A stretch of 8,580 bases of DNA, from positions 1 to 8,580 of the forward strand of contig JAEYWT010000038.1 of NCBI GenBank assembly GCA_023428865.1. The letters are read 5' to 3'. Source of the DNA: Bacteroidota bacterium (GTDB lineage: Bacteria; Bacteroidota; Bacteroidia; Flavobacteriales_F; PHOS-HE28). The notes under the pieces were generated by a model. That model was not told where the DNA came from and did no database searches. It saw only the letters and a program-made list of their open reading frames with translations. Of this stretch, positions 1 to 7,021 are shown in pieces. The position numbers were made by a program, and so were the translations under genes. The first letter of the stretch is position 1; each line of letters starts with the position of its first letter.

Positions 1-7
1 GTGCAGC

Positions 8-907
8 CTAGCCGAATAAGTCGTGAAGGGCGGACTTCAGTTCGCCGTGCTCGAACGTGAAGCCGAGAGCCAGCAGCCTTTCGTTGCTTGCACGGGAACC
101 AGCCAGGAGGATGTCAGCCAATTCGCCGAGTGCAAGACGCAGCATGAAGCCGGGGACCTTCGGCAGGAAATACGATCGATGAAGCACCTGTGCAAGGGTC
201 CGCATGAGGGTGTCGTTGGTCACATCGTTACCGGTGTTCACATTGTAGGCTCCTATGAAACGTTCATTGAACAGCGCAGCCAAGTAGATACGGACTAGGT
301 CCTCCAGGTGTACCCAAGGCACCCATTGCTTTCCACTACCCAGCGCAGCCCCAGCCCCCCATCGCACTGGTAGCGCCAGTTTCTTCAGCGCCCCACCTTC
401 CCGGGCAAGAACCATGGGCGTTCTCAACTTCACCACACGTGTGTGTGCCTCCCATTCGTCAACGGCCTTTTCCCATTCCACACTGATGTGTGCGATGGTA
501 TCACTCCCTGGAGGGTCGGACTCGGTGAACACCTTGTTCGTTGTTACGGCCCCGTAATAGTTGATGCCTGCAGCGCTTACGAAGGCGTCGATCCGCTGAC
601 CGCTACGCTCCACAGCGGAGTGCAACAGCCTGGCCGATGATGCACGGCTATCGATCAATTCGTTCAGCCGTGCTCTGGTCCAGCGTTTATCCGCAATCCT
701 TGCACCGGCCAAATGGACAACGTGGCTCACACCTTCAAGACATCGCTCGTCCAAGGTGCCATTTGCAAGGTCCCATTGGAAGGTGTTCTGCGCCGGGTTC
801 GAACTTCCGCGGCCCAGCTTGTGTACGCGATGACCTTGCCCTTCTAACGCCCCGGAAAGCGCGTTGCCGATAAGCCCTGAGGCGCCGGTGATGAGGATCG
901 TGGCCAT
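8..907 (-). CDS. TIGR01777-family NAD(P)-dependent epimerase / SDR protein (YfcH/SDR39U1-like)
   Basis: This 299-residue protein has the length and layout of the TIGR01777 atypical short-chain dehydrogenases (E. coli YfcH, human SDR39U1). A Rossmann nucleotide-binding motif GASGLIG (residues 8-14) follows the first beta strand. The family block LAGARIADKRW (67-77) leads into SRASS (88-92). A strand of the SAAGINYYG type (111-119) carries the tyrosine region of the active site. GGALKK and GSGKQWVPWVHLEDL (171-205) match the substrate-side blocks. The C-terminal DUF1731 segment (about 249-298, with VPGF, LALGE and LLALGFTF) is present, so the gene is complete. The protein is cytoplasmic, with no signal peptide. 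The physiological substrate of the family is unknown. The start is ATG, with no Shine-Dalgarno sequence upstream. It lies 70 bases downstream of the secreted-protein gene on the same strand, possibly in the same transcript, but nothing links their functions. The family call is confident; the reaction is not. Confidence 0.93.
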   Translation of the reverse strand: MATILITGASGLIGNALSGALEGQGHRVHKLGRGSSNPAQNTFQWDLANGTLDERCLEGVSHVVHLAGARIADKRWTRARLNELIDSRASSARLLHSAVERSGQRIDAFVSAAGINYYGAVTTNKVFTESDPPGSDTIAHISVEWEKAVDEWEAHTRVVKLRTPMVLAREGGALKKLALPVRWGAGAALGSGKQWVPWVHLEDLVRIYLAALFNERFIGAYNVNTGNDVTNDTLMRTLAQVLHRSYFLPKVPGFMLRLALGELADILLAGSRASNERLLALGFTFEHGELKSALHDLFG

Positions 908-977
908 GTGATGTGTGCCACGAAGGAAACGTTCAGCACGGCCTATGGTTCAGTCCTTCACAAGGATCAACAGCAAT

Positions 978-2654
978 TCAGGGCACCATTACACGAGATG
1001 CGAAGTGTGCGCCATTGGATAGCCCTTGCACCCGCACGATCGCGAGGCCATGATGATGACGAGGTATCTCGATCACAGCCGGAGCATTGCGATGGAGCTG
1101 CATGCGCTGGGTCGTGATCAGTCGGCCATCGGAAGAAAGGACAGAAACCTCTGCAAACATGTCGGCCGCAGATAACAGGAAGCGATGGTCGTTCATCTGG
1201 TCGGGCACCAATAAGTAGGAAATAGCAATCTCTTGGCCCACAACACCGGCGGTGAGGCATTCAGGAGCGCTCGATGGTTGGATCACCACGGATATCACAG
1301 CACTATTGGAGCATCCGGGAACACCTACCGTATACGTGTGGATGCCTGGAAGTGAAAGGCCAGGCGTGAACATACCATTGGAAATGTTCCCTTCTGGATC
1401 AACCCACTGCCCACCTGATGCCGGAGTACCGCCCAAGCTATCGACCAATTGAAAAGGAAGGGCGTTCTCACAGATGTTCACCGATGCGTTCTGCCCAGCT
1501 TCCGGGGCATTCCCCACGGTTATCGTGTAGGTATACATGCGAGAACCTATGTAAGGACAAGCGTCGTCCTCAGCGAGGATACCCATCACGTAGCTTCCTG
1601 GGGTAGGGAAGGCCCAGCACAGGTTCACCTCCACGGGATTGGAGCCCGTTGTTTCCAAGGTCGCACCAGCCATGGTCATGGCGATGTCCGAAGTCAAGTT
1701 GATCTGCTGTTCGGGATCGGGGTCGGATATGGTGAATGAACTGCAGAACTGACCAGTGCCACATACCTGTAGCTGCCGTGGACCAGCAATGGTAGCGCTT
1801 CCTGTCGCTGAGATGAATTCGCCACCATCGGCTGTTGGAGGCTGGTTGGAGCAGGCCGTGACTACGAAGAGCATGTCACGCATCACCGTGCTGATCATGG
1901 CCCCAGTGCTATCGGTTTCGGTGACCTTGACCACCACGATAATGCTTCCTGAGAGGGTAGGCGTGAAGGAGATCAGTCCCGTGATCGGGTCGATCGTCAT
2001 TCCTGTGAAGGGTTCAGTGCCCGTATAACCCGAGGCGTATTGAAGCGGCAGAGGACCTGGGTTCCCGAACCGTGCGTCGATGAACTCATAACGCAGTGCG
2101 TTGCCGTCACCTTCGATGGCGTGTATGTCGTGCGTGACAGCCTGGCCAAGGCAGACCAAGGGAATCCTGTTGTTCACGAAAGACGGTGCTTCGTTACATG
2201 TGCCGCCAAGGTTGTTCAATACGGTTTCCACGTAGATACCTGGTCCACCCAACAAGTTGAGCGATTGTTGTCGGCAGCAGGTCATCCAACTGATCACCCA
2301 CTCAGCACAGGGACTTAAATAGGTGGTGGTCCGGTAGGTCAACAGGCGATACCCAGGCAACGACCCTCCATTGCAAGTGCTGTTCTCGATCTCCGAGGGA
2401 CATAAACTGGATACCTCCACCACATCCACGGGCTGCAGGCCGTTCAAGGTGAAGACGACACCACAGCTATTGGAGAAGGCAAGCTGCTGAGGGAGTAGGT
2501 CGGCTCCGCTGCAGTCGATGAAAAGTTGCAGGGTGACCTCGTGAAAGTTGTTGCCGACACATCGTGTGGAGATGGTTCCCCCCGCAAAATGGTCTGCATA
2601 TACTGAGGGAGCCACGGTGCCGAGACAGATCAAAAAGGCAAGACAAGAGCGCAT
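978..2654 (-). CDS. Secreted Cys-rich multidomain protein with Ig-like repeats and T9SS-type C-terminus
   Basis: This is a 558-residue exported protein of unknown precise function. I chose ATG at 2654 because it places a classical signal peptide first (MRSCLAFLICLGTVAPSVYA, cleavage probably after residue 20). A GTG at 2693 would add 13 residues in front of it. The mature protein opens with HFAGGTISTRCVGNNFHEVTL, an N-terminus I recognise from large Bacteroidota surface and gliding-associated proteins. Residues 219-250 (IDPITGLISFTPT) look like a cadherin/Ig-type fold. Residues 386-445 (AGQNASVNIC, then LGGTPASGGQW and GMFTPG) match an Ig-like module common in such proteins. The last 60 residues (VSVLSSDGRLITT, HHHGLAIVRV, ASRVMVP) follow the pattern of a type A T9SS sorting domain, although the usual Asn-Pro near its beginning is absent. 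There are 18 cysteines in the mature chain, suggesting disulfides. It is probably a cell-surface or released adhesin-like protein; the role is inference. Confidence 0.85.
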   Translation of the reverse strand: MRSCLAFLICLGTVAPSVYADHFAGGTISTRCVGNNFHEVTLQLFIDCSGADLLPQQLAFSNSCGVVFTLNGLQPVDVVEVSSLCPSEIENSTCNGGSLPGYRLLTYRTTTYLSPCAEWVISWMTCCRQQSLNLLGGPGIYVETVLNNLGGTCNEAPSFVNNRIPLVCLGQAVTHDIHAIEGDGNALRYEFIDARFGNPGPLPLQYASGYTGTEPFTGMTIDPITGLISFTPTLSGSIIVVVKVTETDSTGAMISTVMRDMLFVVTACSNQPPTADGGEFISATGSATIAGPRQLQVCGTGQFCSSFTISDPDPEQQINLTSDIAMTMAGATLETTGSNPVEVNLCWAFPTPGSYVMGILAEDDACPYIGSRMYTYTITVGNAPEAGQNASVNICENALPFQLVDSLGGTPASGGQWVDPEGNISNGMFTPGLSLPGIHTYTVGVPGCSNSAVISVVIQPSSAPECLTAGVVGQEIAISYLLVPDQMNDHRFLLSAADMFAEVSVLSSDGRLITTQRMQLHRNAPAVIEIPRHHHGLAIVRVQGLSNGAHFASRVMVP

Positions 2655-2677
2655 GGATCTCACAATTGGTGACGTGA

Positions 2678-2706
2678 AAGTAAAGGCTTCCACCCCTGAA
2701 GTAAAG
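2678..2706. repeat. Direct repeat of AAGTAAAG, 21 bp apart
   Basis: The octamer AAGTAAAG occurs at 2678-2685 and again at 2699-2706, in the 55-base gap upstream of the secreted-protein gene on the minus strand. The 21-base period is two helical turns, so both copies lie on one DNA face. It could be a regulator site for the downstream gene, or chance. No promoter with a good -33 element is visible here. Confidence 0.25.
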
Positions 2707-2709
2707 AGA

Positions 2710-3588
2710 CTACCGTGCCCGCTCCAGCGTCTTCAGGTCTTCGTCCAAGAAACCCTCTTTCTTCCCAAAGACGGCAGCATCGTCACGCACATACATCAAT
2801 TCACCCGTGCCGACGTTGAAGATCCGTTTGAAACAGTGCTTGTTCTTGTCCACCCCGGTGATCAGCACGTCGCTGATCGTGGTGCCACTATCCTGCTTTT
2901 CCAATGCGCTCGCGAATTGCGAAAGGGACATTACCTGGCATGTTGACGTGTAGAACTCCTTCACCTTTGCGGCATCGGGCAAGCTCTTGTCGGCATGTTC
3001 CTGGGCCAACCAGAATTCTGTGTTCCGCACGCCCTTGTTGCGCGATGCGTACAAGCGGTCGGCCGTGGTCTTGTCGGTTATCTTGCCTTTTTCCACCATG
3101 GATAGGTAGTCCTGAAGGTGTTTGATATACACCACCAGCATACCAGACAGGTTCAGCTTTGCCATCGACTTTGGGTCGATCTGGATGAAGGCCAGCTCGT
3201 GTTCTGCTGGAATGCTCGTGAACTGGTTGTCCACTTGCGTAAGCACCTCACCCTTTTTAGGCTTCCAGCCTTTCACAAGCGTAAGAAAGGTGGCCTCGTA
3301 TTTGACCGGGTCGCTTTTACGTGTCTTGAGCAGGTAGACCCGGTCTGGCGAGATCGGCTGCGTGGAGAGTTCCGCAACGTTCATGAACTCGACCGTGCTG
3401 TTGAACTTCCAATCGGCCTTGGCTCGATCCAGTAAGGTGCGGTTGTATGGCGAATCACCTTCATCCAACACGATAACTGCCTTGGAAGCTTTGGCTGCTT
3501 TCACAACATTCGCATCGAACGTGCCATATTGGGCGTGAAGACTGAAGGTCACGAGAAGGGCGCCAATGGCCAGGGAACGGATCTGCAT
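2710..3588 (-). CDS. Predicted periplasmic protein of unknown family
   Basis: I do not recognise the family. The protein has 292 residues when started at ATG 3588. This start is chosen because it begins a clean Sec signal peptide (MQIRSLAIGALLVTFSLHAQ, cleavage probably after residue 20). The GTG at 3678 would bury that signal behind 30 residues and overlap the divergent gene. No lipobox cysteine follows the signal, so a soluble periplasmic or outer-membrane-associated protein is likelier than a lipoprotein. The mature part is mixed alpha/beta: a beta strand AVIVLDEGDSPYN (37-49), a central region with VYLLKTRKSD (84-93), and a Lys-rich C-terminal half. There are only two cysteines (217 and 252), far apart, and no catalytic motif I can name. 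It starts 78 bases from a divergent plus-strand gene, across a palindrome. Its stop is 55 bases before the secreted-protein gene. No function is proposed. Confidence 0.8.
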   Translation of the reverse strand: MQIRSLAIGALLVTFSLHAQYGTFDANVVKAAKASKAVIVLDEGDSPYNRTLLDRAKADWKFNSTVEFMNVAELSTQPISPDRVYLLKTRKSDPVKYEATFLTLVKGWKPKKGEVLTQVDNQFTSIPAEHELAFIQIDPKSMAKLNLSGMLVVYIKHLQDYLSMVEKGKITDKTTADRLYASRNKGVRNTEFWLAQEHADKSLPDAAKVKEFYTSTCQVMSLSQFASALEKQDSGTTISDVLITGVDKNKHCFKRIFNVGTGELMYVRDDAAVFGKKEGFLDEDLKTLERAR

Positions 3589-3609
3589 GGTTTCGTTTCG
3601 TTGTGCGGT

Positions 3610-3641
3610 ACGGCGCGAAAATAGTGCCAGCTTCGCGCCGT
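3610..3641. repeat. Perfect 10-bp inverted repeat in a divergent intergenic region
   Basis: ACGGCGCGAA (3610-3619) and TTCGCGCCGT (3632-3641) are exact reverse complements separated by 12 bases. The element lies 21 bases from the minus-strand start at 3588 and 25 bases from the plus-strand start at 3667. This position fits a shared operator, or a hairpin in the leader of the minus-strand transcript. It is not a typical terminator, since no T-run follows on either strand and both flanking genes point away. The repeat itself is certain; the function is inference. Confidence 0.6.
3616..3623 (-). promoter_or_regulatory. Candidate Bacteroidota -7 box (TATTTTCG) for the gene at 2710-3588
   Basis: On the minus strand the bases read TATTTTCG, one mismatch from the Bacteroidota sigma-ABfr -7 consensus TAnnTTTG. 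The box ends 27 bases before the ATG at 3588, which would give a leader of roughly 20 bases. It overlaps the left arm of the inverted repeat, so a protein bound there could block it. No clear TTG (-33) is seen about 20 bases upstream, so confidence is low. Confidence 0.35.
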
Positions 3642-3666
3642 TATAGTCCGAGTTCTCCACATCTGC

Positions 3667-4026
3667 ATGGATCAGCACCCGATACCATCTTCGGCGGAAG
3701 TCCTAAAACAACGGCTCGGTCAGCGGGAAGTATTGATGGCGACCCTGGAGCAACTGCGCAAGGACTTGGACCAGCAAGGGATCCAACTGCCCGAACTTGG
3801 TCCAGGTGCGTTCGAGCAACTGCGTGGGCAGGTGCTTCCGGTGCTGGAACACAGCGCCGCCCAAGGAGATCATGCGCTCAAGGTCATCCTGTACCGGGTA
3901 GACATCGCAGAGGTCCGCTACAGGACCGCTTTGAATGCGGGTGGTCTACGCGCCCTTGCAGGGGAGGTGGTGCTTCGTGCCCTGCAGAAAGTGCTTACAC
4001 GCCTGCGGTTCGCGGGTCGATACTGA
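3667..4026 (+). CDS. Small helical protein of unknown function
   Basis: This 119-residue protein has no signal peptide or membrane segment and is probably cytoplasmic. The composition (about 13 Gln, many Leu, Arg and Glu, no Cys) and the heptad-like spacing in residues 10-40 (LKQRLGQREVL, LEQLRKDLDQQ) suggest an alpha-helical, possibly coiled-coil fold. The central stretch HALKVILYRVDIAEVRYRTAL (about 69-89) and the C-terminal amphipathic helix ALAGEVVLRALQKVLTRLRF (96-115) look like conserved helices, but I cannot assign a family. The start is ATG at 3667, with no Shine-Dalgarno sequence. It is divergent from the periplasmic-protein gene and lies 101 bases upstream of sucA on the same strand, so it could be co-transcribed with sucA. 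I favour a real gene because it fills the space between its neighbours in the only sensible frame and reads as a normal protein, but homologues were not checked. Confidence 0.7.
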   Translation: MDQHPIPSSAEVLKQRLGQREVLMATLEQLRKDLDQQGIQLPELGPGAFEQLRGQVLPVLEHSAAQGDHALKVILYRVDIAEVRYRTALNAGGLRALAGEVVLRALQKVLTRLRFAGRY

Positions 4027-4098
4027 GAAAGTACCGCCAAAGAAGCACCCGGCGGAACAACCGCTTGCCGATCAGCGTATACCCCGCCCGCCCGTAGC

Positions 4099-4106
4099 TA
4101 ACTTCG
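4099..4106 (+). promoter_or_regulatory. Candidate -7 box (TAACTTCG) for sucA
   Basis: TAACTTCG lies 21 bases before the sucA ATG and differs at one base from the Bacteroidota consensus TAnnTTTG. It has the same TAnnTTCG form as the candidate box upstream of the gene at 2710-3588. It would give a very short leader of about 15 bases. The nearest upstream TTG (4065-4067) is about 31 bases away, farther than the usual roughly 20, so the -33 element is not supported. Confidence 0.35.
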
Positions 4107-4127
4107 CACCGCCGTTCGGGCCTTGTA

Positions 4128-6920
4128 ATGGACAAATACTCCTACCTCAGCAACGTCGACAGCGCCTGGCTGGACGACCTGTACCAACAATACCAGAAGG
4201 ACCCCGCCAGTGTGGAGACCGGCTGGGCCCGGTTCTTCGAGGGCTTCGAGTTCGCCAAGTCCACGGAAGAGGGTGCGGACACCACCGACAAACCCGCCAG
4301 AAGCACGTCCGCTCCAGGTGGGAACGAACGCTTCGAGAAGGAATTCCGTGTGGTGGAGCTGATCACGGCCTACCGCCAGCGGGGCCACTTGTTCACCAAG
4401 ACCAACCCGGTGCGAGATCGCAGACAGTATGCGCCTTCGCTCGATCTGGAGAATTACGGTCTGGCACAAACTGATCTCGATACCGTATTCACCGCTGGGA
4501 ACGAAGTGGGTATTGGGCCCGCCAAGTTGCGCGACATCGTTGCCCTGCTCGAACAGACCTATTGTGAGAGCATCGGAGCCGAGTTCAAGTTCATCCGCAA
4601 TCCGGAAAAGGTGCGGTGGTTGCAACTGCGCATGGAATCCGTGCGCAACCAGCCCGATTTCTCGATCGAACAGAAGAAGGAGATACTGGAGAAGTTGAAT
4701 GAAGCAGTGGTCTTCGAGCGGTTCCTTGGAAAGAAGTTCATCGGTGCGAAACGCTTCAGCATCGAGGGTGCTGAAGCCTTGATCCCCGCATTGGATACCG
4801 TGATCGAACACGGTGCCGAATTGGGTATCACCGAATACGTGATCGGTATGGCCCACCGCGGTCGCCTCAATGTGCTTGCCAATACACTTCGCAAGAGCTA
4901 CGATCAGATCTTCAGCGAGTTCGAGGGAAAGGACTACGAAGATCAGCTGGTCGAGGGTGATGTGAAATACCACATGGGCTACAGCAGTTTGCTGAAGACC
5001 AATACGGGCAAGGATGTTCGCCTTACACTGGCACCGAACCCGAGCCATTTGGAAACCGTTGGTCCGATCATGCAGGGGATCTCGCGAGCGATAATCGAGC
5101 ATGATGACAATTTCGCGAAAGGGATCACCGCGTCCATCCTGATCCATGGCGATGCTGCCGTGGCAGGGCAAGGCGTGGTTTATGAAGTGGTGCAGATGGC
5201 CGGTCTCAAGGCCTATGAAGTGGGTGGTACCATCCACATCGTGGTGAACAACCAGGTCGGCTTCACCACCAATTACATCGATGCACGTACCAGCACCTAT
5301 TGCACCGATGTGGCCAAGGTTACCCAATGCCCGGTATTCCACGTGAACGGCGATGATGCCGAAGCCGTGGCGTATACCATGAAACTGGCCATGGATTACC
5401 GCCAGAAGTATGGTACCGATATCTGGGTTGACATACTCTGCTACCGGAAGCATGGGCACAACGAGGGTGATGAACCCAAGTTCACCCAGCCCATGTTGTA
5501 CAAGAAGATCGCGAAGCACCCGGATCCACGTGCCATCTACACCCAGAAACTGATCGACAGTGGGGTGGAGGGTGCCGAGGATATGGCGCGCGAAATGGAA
5601 GAGTCGTTCACCCGCATGCTGGATGATCGCCTGAGCGAAGCCAAACAGGTGCGCGTGGGCCGGATAACCAACTTCATGGAGGAGCGGTGGAAGGGCTTCA
5701 AGCGCGCAGAGAACGCCGATTTCCTGAAATCACCTGAGACCGGTGTGAAGCTCGACACTTTGAAGCTCATTGGGGAGAAACTGAGCGTGCTGCATCCCGA
5801 TGGGAAGCAATTCTTCAGCAAACTGGAGAAGATCCTGGGCGATCGTAAACGGATGATGGAGACCGGTGTGCTCGATTGGAGCATGGGCGAGTTGCTCGCG
5901 TACGGCTCTCTATTACTGGAAGGTCATCCGATCCGCTTTACCGGCCAGGATGTGGAACGTGGAACCTTCAGCCATCGCCACGCCGTGGTGAAGGTGGAGG
6001 ACAGCGAAGAGGAATTCATCCACCTGAAGCATATCCAGAAAGGCCAGGCACTCCTTCAGATATACAATTCACTATTGAGCGAATACGCTGTGCTCGGTTT
6101 CGAGTACGGTTATGCGCTCGCAACGCCCAATGCGCTTACTATCTGGGAAGCGCAGTTCGGCGATTTCGTGAACGGAGCGCAGATCGTGCTCGATCAGTAC
6201 CTCTGCTGTGCCGAAGAGAAGTGGGGTACCCAGAACGGTGTGGTACTCCTGCTGCCACACGGCTACGAAGGCCAGGGTGCGGAACATAGCAGTGCGCGTA
6301 TGGAGCGTTTCCTACAATCTTGCGCCGACCTGAACATGGTGGTGGCCAATTGCACCACACCAGCCAACTTCTTCCATCTGATGCGCCGCCAGCTTGCATG
6401 GGAGTTCCGAAAGCCGCTGGTGGTCTTCACTCCGAAGAGCCTGCTACGACACCCGAAGTGTGTAAGTCCATTGGACGCGTTCACCAAAGGTGGTTTCCAA
6501 GAGCTGATAGACGATGGTGCTGCGGACCCCACAGCGGTACGCACCGTGATCTTCACACAAGGCAAGATCCACTACGATCTGGCCGAGCATCGGGAGAAGA
6601 ACGGCATTACGGATACCGCCCTGGTACGTGTCGAACAGATCCATCCGCTGCCCGCCGAGCAGATGCGCGCAGCGATCAAGAAGTACGCGAAAGCCGAGCG
6701 TTACATCTGGGTACAGGAAGAGCCGCTGAACATGGGTGCCTGGCAGTACATCGCCATGAACTTCACCGATGTGAAATGGGAAGTGATCGCGCGACCAGCA
6801 AGCGGTGCTCCGGCAACGGGTAGTAGCAAACGCAGTGCAAATCAGCAGATCGCGATCATTGAGAAGGCCTTCGCGCCAATGGCTACAAAACCGAAGAAGG
6901 CTGCGACCGCAAAAGCCTGA
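4128..6920 (+). CDS. sucA: 2-oxoglutarate dehydrogenase E1 component
   Basis: This is the thiamine-diphosphate E1 subunit. It decarboxylates 2-oxoglutarate and passes the succinyl group to the lipoyl arm of E2 in the TCA cycle (EC 1.2.4.2). At 930 residues it has the normal length. The N-terminal E1 segment (YLSNVDSAWLDDLYQQY, 5-21) is present. The ThDP/Mg site is marked by GDAAVAGQG (341-349) through VVNNQVGFTT (372-381). Histidines in MAHRGRLN (His243) and YHMG (His282) correspond to the family's active-site histidines. HGHNEGDEP (442-450) is intact. The transketolase-like pyrimidine domain (about 582-780) includes HGYEGQGAEHSSAR (711-724), and the C-terminal domain contains EEPLNMGAW (864-872). 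The chain ends in a short Lys/Ala-rich tail (919-930) beyond the conserved fold. There is no fused E2-like domain as in actinobacterial KGD. ATG 4128 is used; no Shine-Dalgarno sequence is present. sucB follows after 101 bases. Confidence 0.98.
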   Translation: MDKYSYLSNVDSAWLDDLYQQYQKDPASVETGWARFFEGFEFAKSTEEGADTTDKPARSTSAPGGNERFEKEFRVVELITAYRQRGHLFTKTNPVRDRRQYAPSLDLENYGLAQTDLDTVFTAGNEVGIGPAKLRDIVALLEQTYCESIGAEFKFIRNPEKVRWLQLRMESVRNQPDFSIEQKKEILEKLNEAVVFERFLGKKFIGAKRFSIEGAEALIPALDTVIEHGAELGITEYVIGMAHRGRLNVLANTLRKSYDQIFSEFEGKDYEDQLVEGDVKYHMGYSSLLKTNTGKDVRLTLAPNPSHLETVGPIMQGISRAIIEHDDNFAKGITASILIHGDAAVAGQGVVYEVVQMAGLKAYEVGGTIHIVVNNQVGFTTNYIDARTSTYCTDVAKVTQCPVFHVNGDDAEAVAYTMKLAMDYRQKYGTDIWVDILCYRKHGHNEGDEPKFTQPMLYKKIAKHPDPRAIYTQKLIDSGVEGAEDMAREMEESFTRMLDDRLSEAKQVRVGRITNFMEERWKGFKRAENADFLKSPETGVKLDTLKLIGEKLSVLHPDGKQFFSKLEKILGDRKRMMETGVLDWSMGELLAYGSLLLEGHPIRFTGQDVERGTFSHRHAVVKVEDSEEEFIHLKHIQKGQALLQIYNSLLSEYAVLGFEYGYALATPNALTIWEAQFGDFVNGAQIVLDQYLCCAEEKWGTQNGVVLLLPHGYEGQGAEHSSARMERFLQSCADLNMVVANCTTPANFFHLMRRQLAWEFRKPLVVFTPKSLLRHPKCVSPLDAFTKGGFQELIDDGAADPTAVRTVIFTQGKIHYDLAEHREKNGITDTALVRVEQIHPLPAEQMRAAIKKYAKAERYIWVQEEPLNMGAWQYIAMNFTDVKWEVIARPASGAPATGSSKRSANQQIAIIEKAFAPMATKPKKAATAKA

Positions 6921-6923
6921 ACA

Positions 6924-6994
6924 AGACCCGATCCACCAGACCCAAGGACCACGACCAAGCACGCGAACCCTGACCCTCGGGTCTCGTGGCTTGG
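6924..6994 (+). promoter_or_regulatory. Folded sucA-sucB spacer with competing stem-loops
   Basis: The spacer has overlapping inverted repeats. AGACCCGA (6924-6931) is an exact reverse complement of TCGGGTCT (6977-6984). A second AGACCC (6938-6943) can pair with the same GGGTCT. Locally, GACC (6972-6975) can pair with GGTC (6980-6983) over a four-base CTCG loop. This inner hairpin sits inside CCAAGCACG (6955-6963) paired with CGTGGCTTGG (6985-6994), with one bulge. CCACGA (6949-6954) can also pair with TCGTGG (6984-6989). No T-tract follows, so it is not a standard intrinsic terminator. It could be an mRNA processing or stability element that sets the E1:E2 ratio; that function is inference. 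Confidence 0.45.
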
Positions 6995-7021
6995 GAAACC
7001 GGTCTTCAACAACGAACAAGC

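Noticed and set aside
954..966. Small hairpin TCCTT-CAC-AAGGA between the secreted-protein gene and the epimerase gene.
   Set aside because: Only five base pairs with a three-base loop and no T-run; too weak to call a terminator.
2655..2693. GTG start that would lengthen the secreted protein by 13 residues.
   Set aside because: It would place polar residues in front of a complete signal peptide that starts at ATG 2654.
3589..3678. GTG start that would lengthen the periplasmic protein by 30 residues.
   Set aside because: It would bury the signal peptide and overlap the first codons of the divergent gene.
3603..4097. A 164-codon plus-strand frame overlapping the 119-residue gene.
   Set aside because: Its Arg/Pro/Ser/Thr-rich product looks like an out-of-frame translation; the 3667-4026 frame gives a normal helical protein.
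4098..5519. A 473-codon open frame on the minus strand, opposite the first half of sucA.
   Set aside because: It lies wholly antisense to an unmistakable sucA, its His/Gly/Val-rich product has no domain logic, and it is explained by codon bias of the sense gene.
6986..7021. GTG start that would lengthen SucB by 12 residues.
   Set aside because: The E2 family begins at the lipoyl domain directly after ATG 7022, and the added stretch falls in the folded spacer.
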